Shown: positions 51,437 through 64,000, counted from the first letter of the stretch. The stretch is 64,000 nt of DNA from Melanocharis versteri (GCA_013397845.1 VZTG01004579.1:459528-523527); one strand, 5' to 3'. The notes: generated by a model not told the origin, from the letters alone. Numbers and translations are program-made.

Positions 51437-52480
51437 TGAATCACAGAATCACAAAATATGATAAGTTGGAAGGGACTCACAAGGATCATTGAATCCAGCT
51501 CCTGGCCCTGCACAGCACATCCACAAGAGTCACACCATCTGCCCAAGAGCATTGTCCAAATGCTTCTTGAACTGTGACAGGCTGGTGTCATGACCACTTC
51601 CCTGGGGAGCCTGTGCCAGTGCCCAACCACCCTCTGGGTGAAGAACCTTTTTCTGATATCCAACCTAAACCTCCTGACACAAATTCAGGCCATTTCCTTG
51701 GGTCCTGTGACAAGTCACCACAGGAAAGAGATCAGTGTCTGCCCCTCCTCTTCCCCTCACAAGGAAGTTGCAGGCTGCGATGAGATCTCCCCTCAGTCTC
51801 CTCTCCTCCTGAACAGACCAAGTGACCTCAGCTGCTCCTCATACAGTTTCCCCTCAAGGCCCTTCACCATCTTTGTTACCCTCCTTTGGACGCTCTCTAA
51901 CAGTTTAATGTCTTTCTCATATTGTGGCCCCCAAACCTGCCCCCAGCACTCGAGGTGAGGCCGCCCCAGCCCAGAGCAGAGCGGGTCAATCCCCTCCCTT
52001 GCCCGGCTGGCGATGCTGGGCCTGATGCCCCCCAGGACACGCTTGGCCCTCCTGGCTGCCAGGGCACTGCTGGCTCATGTTCAACTTGCCATCGACCAGG
52101 CCCCCAGGTCCCTTTCCATGGGGCTGCTCTCCAGCCTCTCATTTCCCAGTCTGTCCATACATCCAGGGTTGCCCCATCCCAGGTGCAGAATCCGGCACTT
52201 TCCCTTGTTGGACTTCATACAGTTGGAAATTGCCCAGCCAATTTGTCAAAATCTCTCAGCGGGGCCTCTCTGTCTTTGAGGGAGTCAACAGCTCCTCTCA
52301 GTTCTGTATCATCTGTGAACTTGTTCAGTGTCCCAGTCCTGCATCCAAGTGATTTATGGAGATGTTGAAGAGCACAGGGCACAGGGGTTCCCTGTGGAAC
52401 CCCACTAGTGACAGGTCCCCAGTCTGATGTCACCGCATTCACCATAACGCGTTGTGCCTGACCCATGAGCTAGTTGCTGA
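51437..52480 (-). mobile_element. CR1 LINE, 5'-truncated copy with RT fragment
   Basis: The left end (TGAATCACAGAATCACA) is the reverse complement of the CR1 terminal octamers, so the element's sense is on the minus strand. The minus-strand translation shows the reverse-transcriptase motif SGVPQG followed by the catalytic box FTDD (52308-52319), where bird CR1 usually has FADD. The C-terminal signature FFTQRVVGHWHRLPREVV lies near 51600-51650. Frames shift between these blocks and stops interrupt them (for example a stop replaces Trp near 52470), so the copy is dead. About 1.04 kb of the roughly 4.5-kb element remains. Confidence 0.92.
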
Positions 52481-52624
52481 ATGTGTAGAGTTAAGTGGTC
52501 TCAAAAGTGAAGATATTTTTGTCTCAAAGAAGCTGTATCTTATTCTAGCTTTTCAGCTGAAAAGTCTTCTCATGTTTGTATGTTTTGTAGCATATTCTAA
52601 AGCAGTAATCTCCATTTCTTTTCC

Positions 52625-52990
52625 AGAATCATAGAATTGCTAAATTGGAAAAGATTATCAAGTCCAGGTCTAATCCAGCACCACTGTGTTCACTACTAAA
52701 CCATATCTCCAACTGCCATATCCAGACATCTTTTGAACACTTCCAAGGATGGTGATACCACCACTTCCCTGGGCAGCCTGTTTTGGCGCCTGACAATCCC
52801 TTCAGTGAAACAAAATGTCCATAATATCCAATCTAAGCCTCCCTCGGTGAAGCTTGAGGCCATTTCCTCTCATCCTGTCACTTGTTACCTGAAAGAAGAG
52901 ACCAGACCTTGCTACAACCTCCTTTTGGGTAGTTGTAGAGAGCAATAAGGTCCCCCTGTCCTCCAGAGAGTTTAGCTGGAGGTGCTGTGG
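52625..52990 (-). mobile_element. Second CR1 LINE fragment, same orientation
   Basis: AGAATCATAGAATT at the left is the reverse of the CR1 3' octamers. The minus-strand text gives QVTSDRMRGNGLKLH and RLRLDI, the usual C-terminal ORF2 sequence, then a shifted frame. CTACAACTAC-type text typical of CR1 occurs near 52910-52935. The exact right border is unclear; a 110-codon minus-strand frame runs on to 53134, but beyond about 52990 I do not recognise CR1. It is more diverged than the copy at 51437, from which it is separated by about 145 bp of unique DNA. Confidence 0.85.
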
Positions 52991-55900
52991 GATCTCCCAC
53001 CTCATTGCAAAGGTTCTGTTGGTGTGTAAATGAAGACACAACATCCTTTCAGGGAGGAGCCTTTGCACCAGGAGCTCTTTGATGCAAATGATGCTCCCAG
53101 CTGCAAGGCACTCAAAAGACAGCTGGGCTCCCAAAGGGGACCACAGCTCCCTGGGTGTTTTTAGGGAAAATTTGGTGTCTATAAGTCACAGTTGCTCAGA
53201 AAGTATTTAAGTGGGTTAAATTGAGACCTGGTTTTCACAAGAATTGGAAAGATTCTGTTTGAGGCAATAGCTGGAAATTTTGTTTAAAATGAGGGGAAAG
53301 AGGTGGTTTGACTTTTGTGATTTTCTTTCTTTTTAGTTTCAGGTGACCTATTAACAAAATTCAGCACAAGTTTATGAATAGTTTGTCTTGTCCCAAATGT
53401 GTATTCTTCCCTAAATAAAATATTCAGCTGGAAATTTTTGCCCAAGACTAACTTGGACTACTATGTTGAGATTATCAGTTAATGGCAAAACAGATTAAGA
53501 AACCAGCTATTGAATGAGAATGTAACTCATTAGTATTTAATGGATTTTTATTCATAAATATTCAAATAGTGCTCTAGTTAAGAAAATATTCACGAATCTT
53601 AATAGATTATAGAGAAAAAGGTGCAACTTTCCCTTTTGGTTTGATACCCAGTTGGAAGCATAAAACAAATTCCGTATCCTGCCTCACTGCTACAGAAATC
53701 AATCAATTGAAGTAGGAAGAAAAAAACCCAAACCCAAAGTAAAAAAACACTCAGCAGAACTTGAAAAAAAATTAAGTGAGGACCCATTGCTTATAGCAGT
53801 GCACATTTTAAATCTTGATATTTCTAAGTGTTGGAGAACCCTCCCCCACCAAAATATAATCTCACAAAATGTGTTCCCTGATCATCAAATAGAGTGCTTG
53901 TACTTTGCCAAAAGTTCTGGGGAATGTGAGCTGCTTGCCCTTTCTGTGCTGCAAACCAATTTGGCTAATTGCATCATTTTATATAATCTAAACGTCTCAT
54001 ATTTTTCACTTCATGTCATGATCTGATGAGCATTGTGACTTTGTCTAGTTAGATGGTATTTGTGTTTCACTCAGGGTTGGGTTTGGACCTGTGTGTGGGC
54101 TTTGTATTGAAGGTGCAACTTCTCGGAGAACTTGTGTTTTTCTAATGCCATATTTCCTTACACTTTGGACTTGAAAAGACATCTTGAATGTACTGAACTT
54201 TATTGATGGTTTCTGGTGAAGTCTAATGAAAAGTGCCTCTTTTAGAGCCATTTTTTATCTGAAGACAATTTTTTTTTCTGCACAGGTGTCTCTATTTGCA
54301 GTCTCTGGATGTCTAGAGCTTTGGGTATTGGCACTTCTTGTTACTTTTATCTAATTCAATCAGAATAGTTCAGTGGGATAGAATGGTTTGCAAAAGCTTT
54401 ATATTGCCTAAAAATGGTGCAGTTTGTCATCGCATCCTTAATTTTTAATTTGATTTTTATATTGTGAAATTTTGCATGCACTTCTGGTTTAACATATAAT
54501 TCCACCGGTTATCTGAAAAGCTGCACTAAAATTGGACATATAAGATCAGTTCAGATCTTTCTGTTGTCTTAAAATCCAATTCTCTACAGTACTGTTTCAA
54601 GTGTTTGCCATGTTAATGTGCTCAGGAAGTGCCTGGCAAGTCAACTTCATGCCAAATAATAGGGGAGAAACTTCCTAGGCAGGTTTCTTTCCAGTGACCT
54701 GTTTGTTGTTTAGGACATGCAGAGATTATCGATTGAGCAGCGAGAAGGAAGGGTGAATTGATCTGATAGTGAAATGATGCATTTTTTGCTGAGCAGGGGA
54801 TTTTTCTGATGGAGAAGGAACAAATTGACTTATTGGTTAATTGAGGGAGAGAATTGACTGGGAGAGGCAGTGAGAATTTGACGAATGTCAGCTGCAGGAA
54901 AGAAAGGTTCTTCAAATATAAGTACACATAAACATTTATTTATTTCCTCATTTGTCTGCCTCTTAATGTGTAATAGAGATGGGTGGCTTTACTTTGACTC
55001 TTTTTGACAAGATGGGTAGGCTGACTTTCTGTGAAACTTTTTCTCTTTTTAAAGATGACTGGAAATGTTCCTTCATTGAAGTCTGCAAAAGTTTGTTGCT
55101 GCTGCTTTTTCCTAAAGCTGTGCCTTCTGTTTCAGTTTAAGTCTGCCAGTGTATGTGTATATTCTTTGTCACTAGCTTAATTTGCCTAATCCTGGCCTGG
55201 ATTTTACTGCGTGTTAGGCACCTAACTTCCATGGGAAACAATATGAATGAATGAATAATTTTTTTCCTTTAAATAATCTTCCAGATTTCACTAGGCAACT
55301 CTCTGTATTGGTAGGACCAGAACTGCTCCCATAAGGACAGCCATTGGTCTTTCACCCTTTGGAGAGGGGACCACATTTTGTTCTGTTCTGCTGGTGCAAC
55401 AGTGGTCTTATCTGTAATGAGGGCTTCTAAGTGCTACAGTAATAAAAAAAAATAGTAAAAGTGATACCAGCAACACTCGTCCTAGTAGTAATAAATAGTT
55501 ACATATTGGTGCCACATACATATTAATTACTCCAATGCTTAATTTAACTTCTAATTAATTTAGAATTAATTTCCTAATTTCTGTCTGGATGGGGTTGCCA
55601 TAATCTTCATATGGTGCCTTTAGGAGTCCAGAAGTGCTTTCATTCCCATTTTACAGGAATGGCATTGGAAGCATCTAAAACTGTCTTCTGAGGACTCTTA
55701 ACTCTTAGAGTGTCCTCAAAGACTTTTCTGTCCTCTGTTTGGGAGGACTGTGTTTGTAATGGGGTTAGGGATGGAGCCTATTCAGGAAATTTTCTGTGTT
55801 GTGGGGCAGCAAATGGCAGAGTCCCCTGGGATCAGTGTGGTTATTGGAGCTCAGTGTTGCAATGTTACAATAATTTCCCTCTTGCAATGACATTACCATG

Positions 55901-58900
55901 GGGACTGTGGGGAAACTGAATGCCATGGACTGATCTGACTTGTGAAGAAACTGTGTCTGCCCTCCTTCTCTCTGTACCCTTCCAGATTGCTCAGATGTGC
56001 CGTGGCCTTATTTTTACCATCATTAGGAAATATTCAGCTGCATTTACAGCAGTGATATTGTAGGACTGAGCTCTGTGAAGAAATAATAGTAGAGATTTTA
56101 AACTCCCAAGAGGAAAAGGAAGGACCTTTAATTAGCAAATAATAGGTTTAGCCCATAAACTACTCACAAGAAAAAAAAAAGTCATCAGGCAACAGAAAGG
56201 AAAGGGATTAGGAAAAAGTCTTCAAATAATTTACACATGAAGAGAATTCTTGTTTGTGTCTGGGGCATTGCTTTATTTTGAAATACATTTGTTATTTTAA
56301 AAATATAGGAACAGCTTTGCTTGAAGTCACTCATCCCAGACAGTGGCGCTTAACACTTGTATGTTGTTGAAGAAACACCAGAGGTAGGTGACTAGGGGAC
56401 GAGGGTGTTTGGAGAAGTTTGTGCAGCTGGAAAATATCTTCAAATTTGAATTCTTAATGGGAAACTTATAAACACACCAGAGCTGAACAAATATTTCAGT
56501 GTGAATAATTTATGTGACAATACCCCTCATAATAGCAGGCTGCTGCAGTTCTACGGGGTGGCTGGCACTGTTTGACTGACAGAGGTGGAGAGGTGTCACC
56601 ATCACATGATAACCCTTGCTCTGTCTTGCACCGACTGGGATATCACCTTGAACTGAGCCAATCCATCATCCTGCTAAAGAAAAGATAACAGCTGGCTTTT
56701 TCCATAAAGCAAAGGGATATGATTGAAGGATGCTTTTCTCCATATTCCTCCCTTATAACTTAGCAAGTTTTCCCTTGTAGAAAGTGGAACCTTAGAAAGT
56801 TTCCCGCAAAATCAAAAGCTTGCCCACAGATTGACTGTTAAATGTGCGCTGCGCATTTGTCAGGGATGCTCTAAGTGGTACTGAAGCTGACAGAATACAA
56901 GCAGGAGCTGACAGCTTCACTCCAGTTTCGGCTGATTAAAGGTTGCAGGGGCCCGGGGGCCCCATCTCGGAAAGAGGACCTCTGCAAATTCGCCAGAGCA
57001 CTTCCAGTCTGCACGTTTTGCACCGGCTGGCTCAGAGTACACCAGGTATTGCACTCATTAGTCGACTTCTGCCTCCAGTTTTGGAGTGTTTGAAAACAGA
57101 TAAAGAAAAGGAGTTAAAAATGCAGATGAGGATTACCTTATATTGGGTATGTACATCATATTATGTGCGACACATGGCAGTGTAAAATGTAAGACTTGCA
57201 CATGTGTGTACATTTAGAGCCATTGTGGCTCTAAAGCACAACTTAAATCTTGAGGTTGGGTCCTCTCACAACCTTCTCCCCATTCCCATACCTATCATGC
57301 GTATTGAGCTCTTGCAGGCTGGGCATGCTTGGCTGCTCATTTTGGGAGCTCTTCCTAAGGCTCTGCAACCGAGGTGTTCTCGTTTAACCAGGGATCCAGC
57401 ATGGCCTGAACAGAACCATTAAATAAAAAAGAAATTATCAGTATCAAAGAGTGCTTGGCACTGTCTGGAAACAAGGGAGATATCACAGCTCCTGCTTTTC
57501 TGAATGTTCTCCTTTATAACTTCCAGCTCCTAGCAAGTGTGCAGTGCTTGCGTATGCTGTATATACCTTGTGCTTTAGCCTATCCTGAATGAACATCTAA
57601 CTGGGGAAATCTTTTCTTCTCTGTTCTTTCACAGGTCACTTTTACATGGTGGTGGTTTTTTTTCTTCATTCCTTCACCAATGCAAAGAGAACATCCCAAA
57701 CAAATGTTCCCTCCCAAACATGGATAATAAAATACCTCTTTATAAATTTTATTTTACTAAAATAAATAGAGAATTTTTCCCTGCATTATTTCTTCCAGGA
57801 CCCTTCTGTTAAGCAAGACAACTGCATTTCCCCCTTCCCTAAATTTAAATTTCAGTCTTGCTTTATTAGTACCAGAAGTCAAATTCTTAAAACTGCTGAT
57901 TAAAAAATTCATGCAATCTTCAGAACACTTTGGCAAAGTACTTCTTAAAACACTTGAAAATAAATCAGAAGTTGTGGCTTAATAATCAGAACTGCAGGCA
58001 CAAAATATAGTAAGTCAAGTAACAGACATTTGTTACCTTTTTTTACATTAATCCATTAATACATTTTTAGAAATGCTAAATATTTAAAGCTCCAGACCAA
58101 GACCTATTTTTAGGGTGATTTCTTCCCTTAAGTTGAGCTCAGGTAATGCTTTTGATCTCCATTTCCATTCACCAAACTGGAGATTAATTTTTCACAAGTA
58201 GATATTTGCTGAGAGGAGGACACTGAAGATATGCCCCCAAATAAAAGGAATTAAGGAAGTATATTTGTCTTGATCCCTTAGTTGTTTATAATAATTTAGA
58301 CAAATTGTTGAACAGTGTACCAGTATATCAACAGAACCTTTCCATAGTCTAAGTCCTCTTGTATTGATTTTTAAAAGGGAGCCAGAAAGACCTGAGGGCT
58401 TTTAAATTTCAGAACTCAAGGAATTGGTTAATTTCCCCACACTGAGCAATAAGAACCCTATATAGGCATATTTCAGGGTGTATATATGCGGCTGTATGTA
58501 CGTGTCTGCATGTTTTTTATATACATACACTTATTATTTACGTGTATATAAAAAAATATATATATGTGCTCATGCATGTATGAAATACATGCTATGCATG
58601 CAAACATGCAAGTCTAATTTTCTCCCAGTCTTCTTTGAGCCTGTCTTTTTTTGTTTTAAATCACTTTTTGGCTCCTTTAAGGCTCTGCTGAACCCATTAA
58701 ATTCTGCTTTAGATGGTATATCAGACTTGCTTTAAATTAAAAAGAATACAAAAAATAATTTTGAGATAATAGAGAAGACAGATAATACAAAGATAATACA
58801 AAGCAATAACAAGAGAATATAATTTCAATTACTGGAATAGTTTATTAAAAAAAACCAAACCAAAACACAAATAAGAGATATAAATTAGAATCCTCACATT

Positions 58901-61734
58901 AAAAATGTGTCCACTTCTGAAGGGGTGTTCTGATGTTTTGAGTAGGATTTGGACTGCCAAAAAAAGAGGATAAAGGGTATGCTTGTGAGAGAGACTGGGA
59001 AAGACAGCTTAAGAAAGCAAGTGTGCTCTGCAGAAGTAGTTCATTTTGCATAATTTATTTTAAATATGGATCCTCTCTGGTGTGTGAGCACTCCCTCCCT
59101 CACCATCCCCATCCCCCTCTTTTCTTTTAAAAATAGGAATTTCTGTGCTGCTTGTGTTCCAATGTTCCGGTTCAAATAGGGTGCCTGGTGGTAGCTCAGC
59201 ACTTGTGTACTTGACTACTCACTGCTGAGGAGCCTTGCTTGCCGGTAATCTAGATTTATGGTAAGTCTACCCTTTCCCTTCATCTACAAGGTCCAGGGAC
59301 ATTCGGGTAGCCAATCTGCCCTTAAATATGTCTCTGAGGAAATGGTGCTAATTAGTATTGGAATTTACAGCCTTTCATTTTATTGACTTGTCCTACTTTC
59401 TTCGATAATTAACTAATGAGTAAAGTAATGAGCTATGTTAGTCAGTCATGATGTTCAATTAAACAGCAAATCAATTATTGAAAATAGTTTCGGACAGCTC
59501 TGGTGTCGTCACGGGAGTGTGTGTTCGTGTGTGTGTGCGCACGTGTGCTTTGAATGTGTGCCCTAGACGTGACAGTGTCCCTCCCTGGAGGGCACCTGGC
59601 TCCTGGCAGGCTCTGTGGTCACAGCCAAACCAGACCAGTGGTCCCTCTTGCTTGCCTTGCCCGCGGTCTGCTCGGCTGTACTACACAGCACCCTCATACT
59701 GCACCTTGACAAGCTGAGCTTATCGGTAAGGGGTGCCCAAAGCCTGAGAAAGACAAGATTGCTGTAAATTAGGGAGCACTTTTCCCGATGGGGAGATTGG
59801 ACATTACAAAGCAGGTGTGCCTGTTCACTGGTGTGACCCCTCTGCCTCGTTCTCGGCACATGTAACGTTTCCCACTGCTGAGCAGGGTCACCCGTCCCAG
59901 AGCTCAGCGTCACAGCAGCAGGGACTAACACACAAATACGTGTCCTCAAAGCCAGCTCTCTTTTGGCCACAGCAATACCCATGAACAACAGAGAGGCTGG
60001 CAGGCAGCTCAGGATTTTTCCCCATTTGAAGGCTTTGCATACCAGCCTGAGCAGCAGCTGTCCATGGGAAGAGGCTTCTACGACCATCATGTCGTGAGCC
60101 CCCCACATCAAACCTGGGGAAGCACTGCAAGCACACTCTTGTGTGGCCAGTGGCAGGTCAGGTCACAGTTTGCTGGGGCAAACCCATGACATTGAGCCTG
60201 GTACGTCCGTCTGTCTGTACAGCTCAGACAGCTTCATTTGGCGTGGACCAGGCAAAGAGTTTTGTTGGCAGCTTGAGAAACAGGCATCCATTATCTCCCT
60301 AATGTGGTGAGTTCAGTTTTGCCTACAAAACGTAAATGGCAGTTCCGGCAAAGTCATTCCCTAACTTGCTAGCTCTTGAGGTCTGGTTATTCTTCCAGTG
60401 GAACTTTTTACCCTTCCTGTTTCCTTCAGGTCTTTTGCTTCATCTTGTGTTCCGCAGGAGCTGGTAGCACAGTTGCACCTGCTGCTCATGGCTCTTCAGG
60501 CTTTCACACTCACCTTCCTGGCACCCACCTTAGCTCAGTGTTTGGTGTTAGAGTGTACCACAGCATCATTCCCACATCCAGCAAGTAAACCTGTCCTGGA
60601 ACTTCAGAAGTTTGGGAACAACTTTAACTGCCCTGTGCTCTACTCACACACATAAATTTTGACTTGCCCTGTCAAAAGACCGCTTTGTTTTGGACAGAAG
60701 CAGCTTTTAGAGAGGACAGTAATATTGCATTAAGGAAAAAAAGAAGGTTATTACAGGGAAAGTTTGGGTCAGGATCAAAATTTTAACCTAATATTATGAG
60801 ATATGCTACCAGAAATAACATTTTCCACAGCTCTGCTTGAGTAACAAAAGAGCACAAATAGTGCCATGCCACGCTCGTAGGCTCTCTAGTCTTAAAAATA
60901 TTGTTTATTAATAATAATAGCCATCTTATGATTTTTTTCAAGGACAGTGAGCATGCAGAAAGCTCTCCCCTGCCTTCCAAATTCAGAAGGAAAAGCAGGC
61001 CAGTGAGCTAGCTGCATAAATACAGAGAGAGGAGACTAAATGCATTGGCCTTAGCCATCCAATTGAATCATGATTCATTAGAGAAACGGCAAGCCAAAAG
61101 AAATCAAAGACAGTTCAAAAAAGGCGACATAAAGTTTTCATTTCCAAACAGTTTTAATTCACTCTTTGTGCTCTTTACTGAGAATATGCAAGGAACACAA
61201 ACATTCCCATATGATTTAAATTACAATTTACATATGAATTACATTAGAAATATGAGCTACACTAAAGAGATAATTAGTGCTGTCCTGGGTTATGTGAGCA
61301 CAAACAAAATTAAATAAGAACAATTTCAAAGCCAAGTTTTGTTTTGCCTTTTCAACTAAGCTGGTTTAATCAGTGATAATGACTGAAATAAATCCACTAC
61401 ATATAAAACAACGCACAACATATCGTACTGTGTGAAATGCCATTACTACATCCCGTGCCTCGGTAAATCTTACAGTCAAAAAGGAATACAATGTCCCTGG
61501 TAGGATGCTGCACAAAATTTGCCACTGCTGGGTGCCCAGCACTGGAGGTGATGTGGTCCCTAGGGCTTCCAAGGACGCAGGACCCACAACAGGCCAGCAT
61601 TGCTGCTCAGCATCACAGAGAAAGTAACAGGGAGGGGAGGGCTGTGAGGGTGTGTGCCAGGGAGTTTTTTTTAACGTGACATATAGATAAGAAAGAGCTG
61701 CCACAGGAAAAAAAAACCCCAATGTTAGCAGAGA
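52991..61734. other. Gene-free stretch
   Basis: No recognised gene. Contents: A-rich tract 53715-53775; AT-rich TTAATT-dense sequence at 55493-55580; a GC-rich patch at 56945-57010 with GGGGCCCGGGGGCCCC; alternating TATATA/CATGCATG sequence at 58460-58620; an AACCAAACC tract near 58850; and a GC-richer zone at 59470-60200 containing a short GT run and a 182-codon minus-strand frame (59563-60111) that matches nothing I know. Confidence 0.45.
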
Positions 61735-61812
61735 GCAATGAGAGGGAGGGGAGCAGGAAAATCAGGGGGAAGAGGAGGGGGATAGGGGAAGAAGAGGAGA
61801 AAGTGAGAAGGA
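61735..61812 (+). repeat. Purine-rich tract with G-quadruplex potential
   Basis: Almost every base on the + strand is A or G (two C and two T interrupt), including four or more runs of four to five G between about 61747 and 61790. Such tracts can form triplexes or G-quadruplexes. No promoter was recognised beside it. Confidence 0.75.
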
Positions 61813-61859
61813 TAAAAAATACCATGCAGAAGCAAACTACCTGAGCATCAGTGCCTCAG

Positions 61860-62330
61860 CCCCTAAATAGAGCTATGGTTTATGACTACCTTGCCTAATG
61901 AGCTAAACTCTGGTGACCATAAAACTGAAATATAATTATGACATTAAAGATGCCTATATTTGAACTTAATTATTAATTAATTTAATGAGAGAATAGGAGG
62001 TTGTAAAATTGCTAATTAAACGGCTCTGTAAAACTGCAGACGGCAGAGGATTTACCAAATGATGAATCCCACAACAGTATTTGGGCTATATCAATATTCT
62101 ATTAATATACAGTATGCCAGAGGTACTGGCTAGTACGCTACTCACAGTTAAGCCGATGTGACAGGCATACAGAGTGAAAGAAAATGAAGGACATAAAATT
62201 CCGGATGACAACAACCTTGAAGACGATCTCTGCCCCCACCTCTGTGGCAATTTCTGAAATCAGTTAAATAAACTCAGAAATGCAGGATAAAAATCAATCT
62301 TACCATCGCAAATGTGAATAAATTGGCTTG
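61860..62330. promoter_or_regulatory. Homeodomain-site-rich AT block, possible conserved enhancer
   Basis: It contains TTAATTATTAATTAATTTAATG (61968-61989), GCTAATTAAACGG and CCTAATGAGC motifs and is free of simple repeats. The dense TAATTA cores resemble long vertebrate conserved non-coding elements near developmental regulators. This is a judgement from motif texture only. Confidence 0.28.
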
Positions 62331-62449
62331 AAGCAAAGGACCCACCTATGGTCTTTAGACACCGTGGTGCTGTGTCGCTCTCCGCTTGTGAGCGGGAATG
62401 GTCAGAGCGAATCTGGACTTAAGTGCAACAGAAAGGGAGGGATGCAGCG

Positions 62450-62502
62450 TGAGTGAGTGAGTGAGTGAGTGTGTGTGTGTGTGTGCGTGTGTGTGTGCGT
62501 GC
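62450..62502. repeat. Compound (GAGT)n(GT)n microsatellite
   Basis: About five GAGT units pass directly into about fifteen GT units broken by two GC steps. The alternating purine-pyrimidine half could adopt Z-DNA. On the minus strand it produces a spurious Thr/His repeat in an open frame. Confidence 0.95.
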
Positions 62503-64000
62503 TCGCAAGTGAAAGAGAAGCTGAGCAAGAGCAAAAAATAACTGTCCCCGTGTGATTAGTGAAATTAAACTCAAGTGAACCTTCAGGGGCTGAATTCGAA
62601 CCTACAGGGGACAATTTTAGAGATTCCCACATTGCAGCATCAGCATGTGAGGAATTTCGCTGTAAGATTTGAGTGGCAATGCCATTTGGATGACATTCGT
62701 TTAAAAATACAGGGGAGGAGTGCAGGGAAATGTTTTCTTTTAGCACTGAGCCTAATTCAAGGAGCATCAAAAGAAAATGCATTGGGATATCTTGCCCTGC
62801 ATATCTCTAAATGTCTGTCATGACTAATTACTAGGATAAAAGCAAAAGAAAAAATCAAATATCCCTTTTGTAGGAAATAATGAAACACCTCTGGGCAGTG
62901 TAACAGAAAACATAAATAACACTACGTTAACTGTAGGAGGTACATTTTAATATTTGCATGAATCCTTAGAGCGGTTGCTTTTTATACCTGCCATGTGGCA
63001 CAGCTTTTCGTTTATATATTTCGTTTTTTAAATGCCTTATTGACAGTCACAAGAAGGAATTTAACAAACAATATGAAGAAAATTGTGTGGGAGGGGACTT
63101 GCCTTTCACTCTAAGGGAAACAATATAATCATCACAGTAACATCTCCCACTTCTGGAAAATGTATGGAGAATCTTGAGAGCAAGGACAAGAGTTGTATTC
63201 CCAAGTCCTTTGTCAGTTCTAAAGAAACTACTTAAACTTTCAGTGCCTCAGTTTCTGCTTTCTAAGCTAGTAATAATAGCAGGTTTGTGCCATTTATCAT
63301 TCATTATTCAGAACAATACATGGGAGCTTGCACATAATTTCTGAGGAAGTGATCTCTAGAAGTCGCTTTTTATTGACTGGTTTGGGCAAAGACTTTAGCA
63401 GTGTCACTTCTTACCTTTTTTTTTTTATGTCCATCTTTGGATATATGAGCAAGGTAATTTAAAACAGTTATGCACTTCACGTGATAGTCTTGTTACCTTG
63501 TCTCAAATGCTTACACAGTTTTCAGTCTCTTGATGCTCAGAAACTTCACTGGTGGGTTTTGTGTGAGGATCTGCGGCTGAAAGAGCTGCTGCTTTAAAAA
63601 ATCTTGATCCCAATTTAGAAAACTGCTCTGGCTGGATTCTATCTTATAATACGTGCAATTAATAAATATGAAAGCTTCTATGCATTTATTAACGTTGTAT
63701 CATGCCCTGCAGTTTTATAGATCCAATTTTTCAAAAAGTGACTTCATCTGCCAGAAATAAAACCAGACAGACTTCTTCTATTGTATAGTCAGCTATCAAA
63801 CCTGCCCCTTGACTGGAGGCTTTTGTGGAATCTGGACTGTTTTCTTACTCAGTTGTCAAGCCCAGCAAGATGGGCAATGAGTTAAAAGTGGTGGGTTTAC
63901 AGTAAAAAAGAAATTCCAAATGGCTCATCATCACCACATTGCAGGTTACACATCTAGACCGTCAAAGAAATTTCCTCTTTATCTCCACCAGAACTATCTC
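62503..64000. other. Gene-free end of window
   Basis: AT-rich single-copy DNA with a T-run at about 63417-63427. No coding frame, repeat family or RNA gene was recognised. Confidence 0.55.

Noticed and set aside
51922..52368. 148-codon + strand frame
   Set aside because: It is the antisense of the CR1 reverse-transcriptase region.
52802..53134. 110-codon minus-strand frame as a host gene
   Set aside because: Its C-terminal half is CR1 ORF2 sequence, so it belongs at least in part to the LINE fragment.
59168..59230. tRNA-like promoter boxes (GGTTCAAATAGG and TGGTAGCTCAGC)
   Set aside because: The B-box-like sequence lies before the A-box-like one, the reverse of a tRNA gene, and no cloverleaf can be folded.
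59563..60111. 182-codon minus-strand open frame
   Set aside because: No recognisable domain and no splice or promoter context. It lies in a locally GC-richer zone where long chance frames are expected.
61366..61722. 118-codon minus-strand frame
   Set aside because: No domain, no splice support; it is one of several overlapping chance frames in this interval.
62402..62782. 126-codon minus-strand frame with Thr/His repeat
   Set aside because: The frame is kept open by the (GAGT)n(GT)n microsatellite and has no other coding character.
1..64000. CRISPR arrays, operons, phage or plasmid modules
   Set aside because: No regularly spaced identical repeats and no dense coding; CR1, LTR and microsatellite content indicate a vertebrate genome.

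Overview
The window looks like a piece of a bird (avian-type sauropsid) nuclear genome. The main evidence is several CR1 LINE copies, including 3' ends with the ATTCTATG-type octamer that is usual in bird CR1. An endogenous-retrovirus solo LTR, AT-rich low-complexity DNA of the (TTTGG)n/(CAAA)n kind and vertebrate microsatellites fit this. There is no sign of prokaryotic organisation: no operons, no ribosome binding sites and no long dense ORFs. The species cannot be told from the sequence alone.

It is mostly gene-poor and AT-rich, either a gene desert or the inside of very long introns. The only reading frame with clear coding character is at 14945-15718 (+, 257 codons). It is an unbroken, locally GC-rich frame with an acidic Ser-rich N-terminus and a strongly basic coiled-coil C-terminus. 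I cannot name it. Five weaker exon candidates on the + strand have plausible splice sites: 10745-10843, 13554-13673, and a chain of three at 45721-45773, 46017-46108 and 46411-46452 that stays open in one frame across both junctions. These are hypotheses, not gene calls.

Region by region: 1-10.7 kb is plain non-coding DNA with low-complexity tracts. 10.7-16 kb holds the exon candidates, the 257-codon frame and two stretches that look like conserved regulatory DNA (14440-14830 and 16440-16630). 16.6-23.5 kb is gene-free, with a hairpin at 17044 and a C-rich tract at 17802. 23523-24254 is a 720-bp solo LTR with a perfect 6-bp target-site duplication; a 54-bp CR1 tail follows at 24359. 24.4-45.7 kb is gene-free with one decayed CR1 (40220-40392). 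45.7-46.5 kb is the three-exon candidate. 46.5-51.4 kb contains microsatellites and a CpG-rich patch with three GATTA sites (50500-50800). 51437-52990 holds two CR1 copies in the same orientation. The remainder is gene-free, with a purine/G-run tract (61735-61812), a homeodomain-site-rich AT block (61860-62330) and a compound microsatellite (62450-62502).

No pathway or working system can be assembled from what is visible. The firmest new observations are the solo LTR with exact borders, the 257-codon frame and the three-exon open chain.
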